Positions 17,270-26,461 are shown, numbered from the stretch's first letter. The stretch is DNA of 64,000 nt from Streptomyces sp. NBC_01214 (GCF_026340975.1 NZ_JAPEOS010000003.1:1984001-2048000); one strand, 5' to 3'. The notes: generated by a model not told the origin, from the letters alone. Made by a program: numbers and translations.

Positions 17270-19027
17270 TCAGACGATGTTCCTATAGAGGTCCCAACCG
17301 GTGCCGAACTTCACCCGGGCGGCGAAGGTCGCGGTGCCGGTCTTGCCCGTCGAGGAGTACCGGTACACGACGCCGTTCGGGAGTCGGCAGAGTAGGTCGC
17401 CCTTGCTGTCGCCGTCGATGTCACCCGGGACGAACAGCTTGTCGTACTGGTCGAAGCCGCTGCCGACCTGCTCCCGGGCGGCGAACGGCGCGGTGGCCGT
17501 GCCCGTCCCCTTGAAGAGGAACAGGCGGCCGGAGGTGTCCCGGGCGAGCAGGTCGGGCCGCCCGTCGCCGGAGTAGTCGCCCGCGCCGACGAGCGCGTCG
17601 TAGCCGTTCCAGCCGGTGCCGACCTTGATGCGCGCGCCGAATTTGGTGACCAGCGCACCGTCGCCGGGGTGGAGCCACAGGGTGCCGCCGGAGTCGCGGC
17701 TGAGGAGGTCGCCCTTGCCGTCGCCGGTAAGGTCACCGGGGCCGACCGTCACGGTGTAGTTCCACGTCGTGCTGACCCGCTCGTTCTGGATGTACAGGTC
17801 GCTGCCGATGTTCTGTACGTACGTCGCGTGGTTGCGGCTGTTGAGCCCGGTGGCGTACGCGGTGCGGGATCCGGGCGTCTCCTTGCCGGCCCAGATCGGC
17901 GGCGTCCGGTAGTCGCCGTTGGCCAGGGCGCTGTACTTGGCGAGGTCGTTGTCCGCCTCGGTGCCGAGGTTCTGTGCCTTGCCGTAGAGCGACGTGGTGC
18001 CCGCGCCGACGATGAACTTGTTCAGTTCATAGCCACTGCCGAAGTACGCGGGTGCGGCGAACCGGCCGCCACCGACCGACTTGAACCAGTACTCCACGCC
18101 GTCGCGGTCGCGGGCGAGCAGGTCGCTCAGGCCGTCGCCGTCGCCGTCGTCCGAGCCGGTGATCACGTTGTACGCGTTCCAGCCGTTGCCGACCTTGACG
18201 CGGGCTTTGAGCGGGGCGGTGGCGCTGCCGGCCCCCTTGTGGAACCACAACTCACCGCTCAGCGTACGGGTGAGGACGTCGCCCAGGCCGTCGCCGTCGA
18301 CGTCGCTGGCCCCGACCAGCTGGTCGTAGATCCCCCAGCCCGTGTCGACCTTGACCCGGCCGTTGAAGGGTTTGCTGACGCTGCCGGTGCCGGTGTACAG
18401 CCACAGGTCGCCGGCATAGTCGCGGGCCAGCAGGTCGGGGTGGCGGTCCCCGGTCAGATCACCGGTGGCCATGACGCGGTTGTAGATCTGCCAGCCGCGG
18501 CCCGACCACAGCGGCGCCGACGTGCTCGTCAGGCCGGCCTCGTAGAGCGTGAGCACGCCGTCGAAGGAGAGCGAGAGCAGTTCGGCCTTGGTGGTGCCGC
18601 CCACGTCGCCCACCGGCAGCAGGTCCTTGAACGAGGCGCTGGGGTCGGGGTCGGTCTTGTGGATCGTGTATTCGCTCCAGGACGAGATCGACGACAGGTA
18701 GACGGCCGTGGTCTGGTCGTACTCCATGACGATCATGTCGCTGATGCCGTCGCCGTCGACGTCGTGCCGCGGCTTGGCGGCGGCCAGCGGCGCTGGCCCC
18801 GTGGCGCGGCCGGGCAGGACGACGCTCGGGTACTTGCGATCCCCGCCCGGAGCGGCCTCGGAGACCGAATCCGCCGCCGGGCCGGCTAATGGCTGGACGG
18901 TGGCGGAGTTGGCTGTGCCGGGCTGCGGGGCAGCGCTGCTCGGGGCGGCGGTCAGGGCGCTGACGGCCAGGGCCAGTACGCCGCCAGCGGCCAGTGCACG
19001 CAGTCTTCCACGGTGCGATGAAGTCAA
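17270..19027 (-). CDS. Secreted VCBS/FG-GAP repeat protein
   Basis: 585 residues. The start chosen is TTG 19027, placed right after AGGGGGG. The long frame upstream overlaps another locus and is not used. A signal peptide follows (LRALAAGGVLALAVSALTA, cleavage near APSSA-A). Residues from about 75 onward are at least nine FG-GAP/VCBS-like units with Ca-binding loops such as DVDGDGISD, DLTGDRHPD, DVDGDGLGD, DYSGDGRPD and DIDGDSKGD, and W/YDxL-type spacers. These fold as beta-propellers and in Streptomyces are secreted, often attached to enzymes or binding ligands. Here there is no extra catalytic domain. A second VCBS protein is at 42481-43803. Confidence 0.88.
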   Translation of the reverse strand: MTSSHRGRLRALAAGGVLALAVSALTAAPSSAAPQPGTANSATVQPLAGPAADSVSEAAPGGDRKYPSVVLPGRATGPAPLAAAKPRHDVDGDGISDMIVMEYDQTTAVYLSSISSWSEYTIHKTDPDPSASFKDLLPVGDVGGTTKAELLSLSFDGVLTLYEAGLTSTSAPLWSGRGWQIYNRVMATGDLTGDRHPDLLARDYAGDLWLYTGTGSVSKPFNGRVKVDTGWGIYDQLVGASDVDGDGLGDVLTRTLSGELWFHKGAGSATAPLKARVKVGNGWNAYNVITGSDDGDGDGLSDLLARDRDGVEYWFKSVGGGRFAAPAYFGSGYELNKFIVGAGTTSLYGKAQNLGTEADNDLAKYSALANGDYRTPPIWAGKETPGSRTAYATGLNSRNHATYVQNIGSDLYIQNERVSTTWNYTVTVGPGDLTGDGKGDLLSRDSGGTLWLHPGDGALVTKFGARIKVGTGWNGYDALVGAGDYSGDGRPDLLARDTSGRLFLFKGTGTATAPFAAREQVGSGFDQYDKLFVPGDIDGDSKGDLLCRLPNGVVYRYSSTGKTGTATFAARVKFGTGWDLYRNIV

Positions 19028-19220
19028 GATCCCCCCTGAGGATCGAGCCGGGACTCGCCCGGACACGTGTCGCTGTGTGCTCGGAGACACACATCCACGC
19101 GTGAACGGTTCCCGCTTCCACCTGTGCCGCGCCATGGACCACGCCAGCGGAAGTTCTGCATCAATTCGTTTCCATAGGCGGAGTTGAAGGGCCCGAGGGC
19201 TTCGACCGGCGAGCCAGGCA

Positions 19221-20000
19221 CTACCGCAGCGGCGGGTTCGCCGACGAGATCTCCTTGGTCGGCGCGCGCGAGCAGACGAGGACATCCGAATGGTTCGGAG
19301 GCCGCAACCACCCTGATGCCCCGGTCCTCTTCGACGGCCAGCCAGGGCGCTGCAACCGGGCGTGGGCGGCTTGGACGGTGTTTCGGTAGTGGGCAACCAG
19401 GCGGGACAAGGCCATGTCACGTTGATCGGCCATGGCATGGGTGTAGCCGTGGGTGACGACACGGCCCCAGACCGTGCCGAGTTCGATGAGGTGGGCGCCC
19501 GCGAGACGCTGAAGGACGGCTTCGACCTGGTCAGGGCTGGCGTCGCTGAGATGGGAGGCGGCTTCGGTGGACAAATCAAAACCAGGGTTGAGGGGCAGCG
19601 GGCGAAACAGTCGGGCCTGGCCGTCAGGCAGGAGTTGGTGGGACAAGCCGAAGGCGGCGCGGACGGCTCGGCCGTGACGGGCCGGCTTGTCCAGTCGGCT
19701 GTGTCCGACTTGCAGGTCGGCGACGAGGGCAGCGGCAGCTATCCGCAGTGCGCCCATGACGCGCTCCTCGACGTGGCCCTGCCGCAGTCCGCCGTTCCCT
19801 CCGAGAGCTACGCACACCTCAGCCGGCGCGTTCTGCCGGCTCTTCCAGTGAGTGGTCCAGTGTGCAAACCAACGGCTGTTGCCGGCCTTCGAATCGAGGA
19901 CCAACTCCTCGTCCACGTCTGCCAACCCCCGCTCCAGCTGCGGATCAGGGAAGTCGGTGGTCGCCCGGGGCGCGGGCACCCCGGGCAGAGGCCACCGCAG
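19221..20000 (-). pseudogene. SARP/NB-ARC type regulator, internal fragment
   Basis: The frame encodes GALRIAAAALVADLQVG, then FGLSHQLLPDGQARLFRPLPLNPGFDLSTEAASHL and VEAVLQRLAGAHLIE. This is the winged-helix part following the NB-ARC domain of AfsR/SARP-like activators (consensus LSYxxLPxxQARLFRLL). Neither the DNA-binding N-terminus nor the Walker motifs are present; both ends are joined to unrelated sequence. About 190 bp between it and the VCBS gene appear to hold that gene's promoter. Confidence 0.55.
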
Positions 20001-20064
20001 CGCCCAGGACGAGGTCGGCAGGCTTTGCGGCAGCGGCCGCGGCTTCGGCGCGGGCCGCGGGGAG

Positions 20065-20790
20065 TCAATGCCGGCAGGACGGCCGGACGCGGAGCAGCTC
20101 GGTCCGCAGCACGGGTGTGCCGTCGACCGGTGCCGGGTCCTCCGCGGTCGGCTCGATTCCTCCGGCGGCGGTTTTGTCGAGCGTTGCCAGGCCGTCGGGG
20201 CCGACCGTGCCGAACACCGTGTAGTTCGGACGCAGTGCGGAGTCGCCGTAGACCACGAAGAACTGTGAGCCGTTCGTGTCCGGACCGGCGTTGGCCATCG
20301 CGAGCAGGCCGCGCCCGTACAAGCGGCGCGCGCCGGTCGGATCGGTCGGTGCGGGTGGCAAATCCACCGGAAGCTCGTCCTTGTACTTGTACCCGGGCCC
20401 TCCCTCACCGGTACCGGTCGGGTCGCCGCACTGCAGGACCTTCAGCGTCGGATACGCCGTCAGACGGTGGCACACCGTCCGGTCGTAGAACCCATGCCGT
20501 GCCAGGTGCAGGAAACTCTGGACCGTGCACGGCGCCTTGGCCCGGTCCAAACGCAGCGGGAGCGGACCCTGGCTGGTCGGAACAGCCAGGTCAACCGTGC
20601 CATGGCTAGGGGTGCGCCGCGGGTCAGGCGGCAGCGGGACATGACGCGCGGGCGGCTCGTCCGGGGTCTGTACGTACTGGCAAGGGCCGTGCGTGGTGCG
20701 CGGCGGAGCGCCGTCGGAAGCGGTGGCGGCACTTCCACCGGACACGACTAACGTCACGGCCGCACATGCGCTGATCAGTGCTCGGTTCAT
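20065..20790 (-). CDS. Secreted cyclophilin-type peptidyl-prolyl cis-trans isomerase
   Basis: 241 residues from ATG 20790, with GGAGG 9-10 bases before. Signal peptide MNRALISACAAVTLVVSGG. The cyclophilin core runs from about residue 75: CTVQSFLHLARHGFYDRTVCHRL (active-site Arg region), LKVLQCGDPTGTGEGGPGY, YGRGLLAMANAGPDTNGSQFF and YTVFGTVGPDG. It accelerates prolyl isomerisation during folding outside the membrane. It stands alone; the downstream DNA is the SARP fragment. Catalytic landmarks (FH..R, GSQFF) appear complete. Confidence 0.9.
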   Translation of the reverse strand: MNRALISACAAVTLVVSGGSAATASDGAPPRTTHGPCQYVQTPDEPPARHVPLPPDPRRTPSHGTVDLAVPTSQGPLPLRLDRAKAPCTVQSFLHLARHGFYDRTVCHRLTAYPTLKVLQCGDPTGTGEGGPGYKYKDELPVDLPPAPTDPTGARRLYGRGLLAMANAGPDTNGSQFFVVYGDSALRPNYTVFGTVGPDGLATLDKTAAGGIEPTAEDPAPVDGTPVLRTELLRVRPSCRH

Positions 20791-20876
20791 CTTGCGCGCC
20801 CTCCTGATGATCGCCAGGTTTTGGAGCGGTCGCAGTCTAGGGCGTGGTGCGGCCGGCGGGAATGGGTATGGGTAAC

Positions 20877-21000
20877 GACAGAAGGCCGGCAAGGGGCGCT
20901 GCTCCAGGACCGCAGCGGCCGGTCCTGGTGGCGACCGCCGGGCAGCGCCCGGCGGCCTGCTCCTCGACGGCGAGCTCGTCGCGTACGGGAGTGCTACGAG
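20877..21000 (+). pseudogene. ATP-dependent DNA ligase remnant
   Basis: Frames on the plus strand give RQGALLQDRS then, after a shift, GGLLLDGELVAYGSA. These are the motifs between catalytic lysine and motif III of the ligase at 4365-4990 (QTRRGSLVQDR.. GLVLDGQLVVWDA). Fragment only, about 40 codons. Confidence 0.45.
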
Positions 21001-21009
21001 CCGCCGGTC

Positions 21010-21212
21010 GGTCCGGCGGACTGGACGGCGGCGGAGCGCCTGGTGCGCGAGGCAGCGGCTGCGTTGTCCTGAGGCACTGCCCGATCGCGACGTCGAGGAC
21101 CGCCGTGTTCCGCGGCGTGGCCTAGCGTTCCATGGAGCTCGTAGCAGGCCTGCGCTGCGCCGAGGTTCTGCTCGAACGCGGCGCCGGAGGTGTCCCAGAA
21201 GATCTCCAGCAT
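21010..21212 (-). pseudogene. Helicase-associated domain remnant
   Basis: Encodes IFWDTSGAAFEQNLGAAQACYELHGTLGHAAEHG, homologous by eye to the DPGFEANLGAARAYHQLYETL block at 9797. Fused at its upstream end to an nSTAND fragment, in frame or nearly so. Confidence 0.5.
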
Positions 21213-21871
21213 CGATGCTTGTGATGCGTTCGGGCAGGCCCTGCTCGAGGTGGGCGCCGGCCTTCAGGGCGGGCAGGGTAATGACGTCCAGCAGGCCGTC
21301 CTGGCCAAGTGTGCTCGGGACGTTGAGCAGACCCGGCATGGCCGCTTCGAGCAGTTTGGGCGCGAGGGCGGCCTGTTGGGGGTAGAAGTCGTCGCGCCTG
21401 ATCACGATCACGTGGAGCTCAGCGTGTGGGGTGATCGCGGCGGTGATCTGGTCGGTGGCGGCCAGGCGACGCTCCTGGGCCTCCTCCTGGGCACCGTGTG
21501 TCAAGGCGATCACGTAGGACCGGCCTTCGGACATCCGGGTCCTGTCGCCGTCCGCGCACATGACGCTCACCGTCACCGAGGCGCCGGCGGCGCACCCTTG
21601 AACGCCTTCTCCACCTGGGCCCGTAGCCAACCCGGACCGGCCCACCGCCGAAGAGCGGGGCGTGCTCGCTGCTGCCGAGGATCCGCACCCACACCAGCCC
21701 GTCGGCGTGACCGGCGACCTCGCGGTCGTCGGCCCGGTAGCCGACGTCCGCCGACGAGGTCGGGGGAAGGCCCGGCTCGAGTGCGAGCTTCGCGGCGCCC
21801 GGCAGTCGGCCGGGAACCCACCGCTCCGCCAGCTCCTTCGCCCGGTCCCTGACCAGACACGGCATCCCCAT
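21213..21871 (-). pseudogene. nSTAND NTPase fragment and adjoining unidentified fragment
   Basis: 21213-21570 reads AATDQITAAITPHAELHVIVIRRDDFYPQQAALAPKLLE, GLLNVPSTLGQDGLLDVITLPA and HLEQGLPERI. This is the nSTAND1 sensor region (RDDFY, LLNVP, DIVTLPA-type motifs) that normally precedes WD40 domains like that at 1-2947. Upstream, 21570-21871 encodes AERWVPGRLPGAAKLALEPG and VWVRILGSSEHAPLFGGGPVRVGYGP, probably from another gene I cannot name. Starts and ends are lacking. Confidence 0.5.
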
Positions 21872-22324
21872 CCGTCGCTCCCGCGCGACCGCCCTGATCC
21901 CAGCTCGCCGAGGAGATGCAGCCCGCGGTCCTGGCCCCGTTCCTCGGGCTCCACGTCATCACCGCGCTGCAACGGCGCCGCCGAGCCGCAACCGACGGGA
22001 CCCCCCACCTCCAAGCACGCCAGCGCGCCCTCGCGGCCAGACGACCATCGTCCGGGTCGTGATCGTTTCTTCGACGAAAACGGCCACCCAGCGGGGTGAG
22101 TTGCCCCACGACTCCCTCCCACCCGGAGCAGGCCCGGCTACAAACCGGATCATGATCACCAAGCTGATGCCGCGCGGCCTTCCCGCCCTCGCGCTCGCCG
22201 CCCTACCCCGGCTCGCCACCAGCTTCCCCGAGGCTGCCGACACGCCAGCCGCGAAGAAGACGCCTCTCACCGAACTGACCTCCTCAGGCTGCGCGTCATT
22301 GTCGAGCAGCCCAAGGAGTGCCGA
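21872..22324. other. Gene-poor stretch
   Basis: No supported gene. A plus-strand frame near 21895-22060 (QLAEEMQPAVLAPFLGLH) may be a remnant. A short frame from 22151 begins with a signal-like stretch (MITKLMPRGLPALALAAL) but has no family support. Confidence 0.35.
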
Positions 22325-23674
22325 TCAACCGTCTGCCGATGCCGCCGCCGGGGCAGGAGACGGACCTGCTGCGCCGGCGAATCGGCGTCGGTAGCGCAGC
22401 TGGAGCAAGGCCACGTACAGCAGGCCGAAGGCGATCCAGGCGAGGTAGATGCCCGGCAGGCCGAGGCCGGCGTGGACGCCGAGGAGCCAGCCGAGCGGGA
22501 TGAGCAGGAGGTAGTCGCTGGTCACGGAGGCGAACATGACCGCTCGGGTGTCGCCGGCGGCGCGCAGCAGGGCGGCGTGGGACATGGCCACGACGAAGGG
22601 GGCGAGGCTCAGCAAGGCCAGTGGTGTCGCGGCCCAGGCGCGGTCGATGACCTGGGGGTCGTCCGTGACCAGGGAGATCAGCGGGCGGCCGAAGGCCAGA
22701 GCTACCGCGGAGGGAACGGCGACCATGATCAGCATGAGCCGGAGGCCGGTACGGTGCCAGGCCGTCGCACCCTCGACGTTGTCGCGGCCCAGTTCCTGTC
22801 CGGCCAGGATCATGACGGCCGCGGCGGCCGAGCTGAGGAAGGTGAAGGTCACCAGGATGAGGTTGTCGACGATGCGGTAGGCCGCCAGGTCCTGCGTGCT
22901 CATGCGGGCGGCGAACCCGGCCAGCAGTGCTTCGTTGAGGTAGCCGATACCTGACGTGCTCATCTCCGGCCACCCGATGCGCCACAGCTTCCCGGTGACG
23001 CCGACCGGCTTGTCCGCTGTCTTGCTGTACTGCGGTAGGCAGGTCCGGCTGTATGCGGCCACGTAGCCGGCTCCGGCGGCCGTCGCGGCCAGGGTCGCCA
23101 GGGCCGCGCCGGTGACGCCGAGGTCGGCCCGGAAGATCAGGAGCAGGCCGAGGGGCAGGTTGACCACGTTGATGAGCAGGGCGGTGTACATCGAGACCCG
23201 TGTGGCCCCGATCCCCGCGCAGGCTCCTTGGAGGGTGAACGAGACGGCGGCGAACGGCACCGCGAACGCCATCACGCGCAGGTAGGTGGCTCCGGGCCCG
23301 ATCAGTTCGTCCGGGGCGCCCAGCAGCGCCAGGGCCGGCGCGGCCGTGACGTACAGCAGCACACCGACCACCGCGCCGGCCCCGACCGAGACGGTCAGCC
23401 CGACCCTCACCGTCCCGGCCACCTCGTCCGGCCGCCCCGCGCCGTGGCGTTGGGCGACCTGGACCTGGACGGCGGTCGCCCAGCCGCGTACGACGATCAG
23501 GGCGACGAGGTAGACGGGGGCGGCCAGCGCGAAGGCGCTCAAGGCACCGGTGGACAGCCGGGCGAGCATGGCCGTGTCGACGACGTTGACGACGATCTGC
23601 GTCAGGCCGGCGATCAGCAACGGGTATGTCAGGGCCCAGGCTCGGCGCACCGTCGGGCGGGCGGGTTCGTTCAC
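22325..23674 (-). CDS. MATE-family exporter
   Basis: 449 residues, twelve hydrophobic segments, from GTG 23674, which overlaps the TGA of the preceding LLM gene (GTGA, translational coupling). Family features: WALTYPLLIAGLTQIVVNVVDTAMLARLS at the N-terminus, paired MatE halves (about 15-190 and 235-420), ALLGAPDELIGPGATYLRV. MATE proteins drive H+- or Na+-coupled drug or metabolite efflux. As last gene of the YcaO/LLM operon it is the obvious candidate to export the mature peptide or give self-resistance. The C-terminus is Ala/Pro-rich and cytoplasmic. Confidence 0.9.
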   Translation of the reverse strand: MNEPARPTVRRAWALTYPLLIAGLTQIVVNVVDTAMLARLSTGALSAFALAAPVYLVALIVVRGWATAVQVQVAQRHGAGRPDEVAGTVRVGLTVSVGAGAVVGVLLYVTAAPALALLGAPDELIGPGATYLRVMAFAVPFAAVSFTLQGACAGIGATRVSMYTALLINVVNLPLGLLLIFRADLGVTGAALATLAATAAGAGYVAAYSRTCLPQYSKTADKPVGVTGKLWRIGWPEMSTSGIGYLNEALLAGFAARMSTQDLAAYRIVDNLILVTFTFLSSAAAAVMILAGQELGRDNVEGATAWHRTGLRLMLIMVAVPSAVALAFGRPLISLVTDDPQVIDRAWAATPLALLSLAPFVVAMSHAALLRAAGDTRAVMFASVTSDYLLLIPLGWLLGVHAGLGLPGIYLAWIAFGLLYVALLQLRYRRRFAGAAGPSPAPAAASADG

Positions 23675-24693
23675 AGAGCGGCCTGGGCGGCTTCCAGCAG
23701 CTCGATGTCGCGGTCGAGCAGGATGAGGGTGTCCACGCGCGAGTCCTTCCAGGCCAGGATCCTGTCGATGATGGCCGGGAGGGGCCCGGTCAGGGCCACT
23801 TCGTCGAGCAGCGTGTCGGGGACGGCTGTTACGGCCTCGGCCTTGCGGCCCTCGGCGAACAGTTCACGGATGGTGTGCGCGGGGCCTTCGTAGCCCATGT
23901 GGCAGGCGATGTCGAAGTACGTATTGCGCGCCCCCGCCCCGACCGCACCGATCAGGTGGGCGAACAGGGGCCGCAGTTTGTCGCGGCCTTCCTCCATGGT
24001 GTCGGCGCGGGCGACGTAGAGGATCGGACAGATCTTGACATCATCGGGCGCGCGACCGGCTCGGGCGATTCCTTCGTCCAGGGGGCGGGTCAGCGCGGCC
24101 TCGTGTTCGGGGGCGTACATGCCGGCCAGCCAGCCGTCCGCGATCTCTCCGGCCAGCGCCACGTTCTGGGGGCCGATCGCGCCCAGGTAGAGCGGGATGT
24201 GGGGGCGGAGCGGCTTCATGTCCGCCTTCACCGGGCGGGCCTGTCCGCTGGAGCCGGGCCCGCGGTAGGGGACCTGGTAGACCTGCCCGTCGTGGGCGAC
24301 CCGGCTGCTGTTCGCGACGGCCTGGCGGACGATGTCCACGTACTCGCGGGTCCGCCGCAGCGGCTTGTCGTACGGCTGGCCGTGCCAGCCCTCGACGATC
24401 CACGGCACGGAGAGGCCGAGGCCGAGGTGGAAGCGGCCGGCGGACAGGACGTCGAGGGTCATGGCGGTCATCGCGGTGGCGGCGGGGGTGCGGGCCGGGA
24501 TCTGCATGATGGCCGTGCCGAGCTTGATCCGTTCGGTCCTGGCCGCCAGGTAGCCGAGCACGCTCACGGCGTCCGGTCCGTACTCCTCCACGCTCCACAC
24601 CGAGTCGACGCCGATCTGCTCGGCCCGCTCGACGATCGGGAGCACGTTCTCAATGGGTTCTCCGCCATAGCCCAGGGCCAGCCCGAGACGCAT
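23671..24693 (-). CDS. LLM-class F420-type oxidoreductase
   Basis: 340 residues from ATG 24693 (GGAG upstream). Luciferase-like TIM barrel: MRLGLALGYGGEPIE, VWSVEEYGPDAVSVLGYLAA, IKLGTAIMQIPARTPAATAM, SAGRFHLGLGLS, PLYLGAIGPQNVALAGEIADGW. The length and the TP(A/T)xxAM and GLGLS motifs are those of the F420-dependent branch rather than FMN luciferases (family knowledge; cofactor not proven). It lies 66 bp after YcaO and overlaps MATE by 4 bp. In RiPP pathways LLM/F420 enzymes reduce or oxidise residues, for instance dehydroalanine reduction, so a tailoring role is likely. Confidence 0.88.
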   Translation of the reverse strand: MRLGLALGYGGEPIENVLPIVERAEQIGVDSVWSVEEYGPDAVSVLGYLAARTERIKLGTAIMQIPARTPAATAMTAMTLDVLSAGRFHLGLGLSVPWIVEGWHGQPYDKPLRRTREYVDIVRQAVANSSRVAHDGQVYQVPYRGPGSSGQARPVKADMKPLRPHIPLYLGAIGPQNVALAGEIADGWLAGMYAPEHEAALTRPLDEGIARAGRAPDDVKICPILYVARADTMEEGRDKLRPLFAHLIGAVGAGARNTYFDIACHMGYEGPAHTIRELFAEGRKAEAVTAVPDTLLDEVALTGPLPAIIDRILAWKDSRVDTLILLDRDIELLEAAQAAL

Positions 24694-24759
24694 GCAGTCA
24701 CTCCACTCTCTAGTGCCGTAAGGGACGAAGGGGGGTGTCGATCAGGTCGCGCGGAGCCG

Positions 24760-26157
24760 TCAGGAGAACGGCAGCGGATGACGGACCAGGTCACTCTCGG
24801 TGAGGGGCCGGGGCAGCCAGCCCCGGGCGAGCGGCTCCTCGTAGAGCCGTCGGCCGCCGAGGAAGGGGAATGCCGCCGGGGCGTTGCAGTAGAGGCCGGG
24901 CACGATGACGCGGGCGACGTGCAGGCCGGCGGCCCGCACCTCCGGTGTCGCCAGGTCCACGGCGATGGTGCGCATCCCCTGTTCGGAGAGTCGCCGGCGC
25001 AGGGCAGTCGGCCCGAGGTCGGCGGTCGCCTCTCCCGGGCGAGCCGATCTGGGTGCGCGGAGCCGGTCCAGGCGGGCATCCTGCATGGCCGGGTCGAGAT
25101 GGACCTGGGGGTGGAGCCGTACGTCGTTGACGTCGCGCCAGTCGGGCCGGAAGTCCTTGAGGTAGGCGCGGTCGTGGCGGAACGGCCGGTACGGGCGGTG
25201 GTCCGCGCGGCCGGCTCGAACGGCGCGCCAGAAGCCGCTGTCGTACTCCAGCAGCTCCAGGCTGCTTTCGTGCATGCCGATGGCCTCGGTGAACGCCTTG
25301 GCCGCGGCGGCTTCGGCAGTCGAGCGGCAGGCGCTGCCGAAGGCGACCAGCTGCCGGTCCTTGTCCTCGATGAACACCCCGGCGACCAAGGCATCGACTG
25401 TCGACGGCACCCGCAGGAAGGTCACCGTCAGGCCTGCGGCGTTGGCTTCGGCAAGTGCGGAGGCCAGTGGCCCCTCAACGTCGAGGACAAGCCGGGTGGC
25501 TGGTGCGCCGCTGGTCCACCACAGCGTGACGGCGTCGCGTTCCAGCACTTCCTCCAGCGCGGAACGCTGCGCCTGCTCGATGCTCGTACCGGCGGCTGTG
25601 CCCGCGAGCATCGGGTAGTTGGTCGGGGGCTCGGCCGCGTGGGCGCCCCGGAAGTAGTTCACGTACGCCAGGGACGCCGGGACCAGGACTTCGCTGCCGT
25701 CGTCCAGGTCGCGCCCGGCCACCCAGGCGATCGGCAGCTCGGTCGACATCGGGTCGAAGGGAAAGCCTCGGTGGGCGTACTGGGTTCGGGAGTACAGAGC
25801 GAACTCCCGCGGATCTACAGCCGGGCGGCCGACGCGTACGAGTTCTGCGTACGAGACGACGGGCAGGACGTCAGGGACGACGTTGCCGCAGAGCCGCTCG
25901 ACGGCTTCGCCGACTGCGGCCTTGCGCGCCTGTTCGTGGTCGCCGAGCGCGGCGCCTCCGGTGACCGCGTCCACGGACCAGCGGTTGAACTCCGGCCGTG
26001 GCGACAACCTGGCGCTGTAGGAAACGCAGGTCGGAACCGTTTCGACGCGAGGCCGGTCTCGCGTGACCCGGTCGACCAGTGCGAGCGGGGAGCCGGGCGC
26101 AGGCCCGGCGGCCGTCTCGATATCGACCGGCTTCGCCGCCTGGCCGGGTGCTGCCAC
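24760..26157 (-). CDS. Stand-alone YcaO-domain protein (RiPP-modifying)
   Basis: 465 residues from GTG 26157, 10 bases after GAGGAG; GTG 26166 is possible but sits almost on the Shine-Dalgarno. YcaO ATP-binding landmarks: ALGDHEQARKAAVGEAVERLCG, TAAGTSIEQAQRSALEEVLERDAVTLWW, FTEAIGMHESSLELL. The C-terminus is LVRHPLPFS, a short proline-containing tail. YcaOs activate a backbone amide with ATP to make azolines, thioamides or amidines. No E1-like partner, TfuA or SagB-type dehydrogenase is in the window, so it belongs with stand-alone YcaOs (bottromycin-like amidine or azoline type). Its gene follows the small acidic peptide gene across a strong stem-loop. Confidence 0.92.
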   Translation of the reverse strand: MAAPGQAAKPVDIETAAGPAPGSPLALVDRVTRDRPRVETVPTCVSYSARLSPRPEFNRWSVDAVTGGAALGDHEQARKAAVGEAVERLCGNVVPDVLPVVSYAELVRVGRPAVDPREFALYSRTQYAHRGFPFDPMSTELPIAWVAGRDLDDGSEVLVPASLAYVNYFRGAHAAEPPTNYPMLAGTAAGTSIEQAQRSALEEVLERDAVTLWWTSGAPATRLVLDVEGPLASALAEANAAGLTVTFLRVPSTVDALVAGVFIEDKDRQLVAFGSACRSTAEAAAAKAFTEAIGMHESSLELLEYDSGFWRAVRAGRADHRPYRPFRHDRAYLKDFRPDWRDVNDVRLHPQVHLDPAMQDARLDRLRAPRSARPGEATADLGPTALRRRLSEQGMRTIAVDLATPEVRAAGLHVARVIVPGLYCNAPAAFPFLGGRRLYEEPLARGWLPRPLTESDLVRHPLPFS

Positions 26158-26220
26158 GGAGCCCACACTCCTCTACATCGGTCGGGCGGTACGCGACCGC
26201 GCCCGTGGCCCGGTCAGCGC

Positions 26221-26258
26221 GCGGCGGGGGACGACGTCGTACCGTCGTCCCCCGCCGC
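26221..26258 (-). terminator. Strong stem-loop between peptide gene and YcaO (attenuator or processing hairpin)
   Basis: A perfect 16-bp stem, 26221-26236 pairing with 26243-26258, with a 6-base loop. It begins five bases after the peptide stop codon. There is no T-run, so it may be a partial terminator or an RNA-stability hairpin that sets a high precursor-to-enzyme ratio, as is common after RiPP precursor genes. Confidence 0.75.
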
Positions 26259-26262
26259 TCGG

Positions 26263-26382
26263 TCAGCTCTCGGTCGACTCGTCCTCGTGGTCCTCACGCC
26301 ACTCGAACGGAGCGTCCACGGCCGGGGTGTGGGACTTCAGGCCCTGCTGTTCCTCGGGCTCGGCCCAACCGGTGTGTGCCAT
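26263..26382 (-). CDS. Putative RiPP precursor peptide, 39 aa
   Basis: ATG 26382 to TGA 26263, with a near-ideal AAGGAGGA eight bases before the start. The peptide starts MAHTGWAEPEEQQGLKS. It has Trp at 6 and 29, no Cys, Ser/Thr at 4, 17, 19, 36, 37 and 39, and an acidic tail (WREDHEDESTES). Middle residues 17-28 contain SHTPAVDAPFEW. Size, strong ribosome site, separate hairpin and a YcaO/LLM/MATE set directly downstream all fit a precursor. No family resemblance is recognised, and I cannot place the leader/core border. The YcaO substrate could be backbone near Ser/Thr or an acidic side chain. Confidence 0.7.
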   Translation of the reverse strand: MAHTGWAEPEEQQGLKSHTPAVDAPFEWREDHEDESTES

Positions 26383-26433
26383 TTCGGTGTCCTCCTTCGG
26401 GGTCGACACAGGAACCATTTCACTGGGATGCGA

Positions 26434-26461
26434 TATCTATGCAGTTGCGAGTAGGTCGCAA
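26434..26461 (-). promoter_or_regulatory. Promoter with overlapping dyad for the RiPP operon
   Basis: Minus strand: -35 TTGCGA (26456-26461), 16-bp spacer, -10 TAGATA (26434-26439), close to the HrdB-type TTGACR/TAGRRT. An inverted repeat TTGCGA-5 bp-TCGCAA (26445-26461) overlaps the -35, as a repressor operator would. The untranslated leader would be about 45 bases. The rest of the 466-bp gap from 26383 to 26848 has no gene I can support. Confidence 0.55.

Noticed and set aside
20065..22122. 685-codon minus frame as a single protein
   Set aside because: It strings together a cyclophilin with its own signal peptide and ribosome site, ligase, helicase and nSTAND debris; not one gene.
23626..26454. 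942-codon plus-strand frame opposite the RiPP operon
   Set aside because: It is the complement of the MATE, LLM and YcaO genes, which carry clear family motifs; GC-rich shadow.
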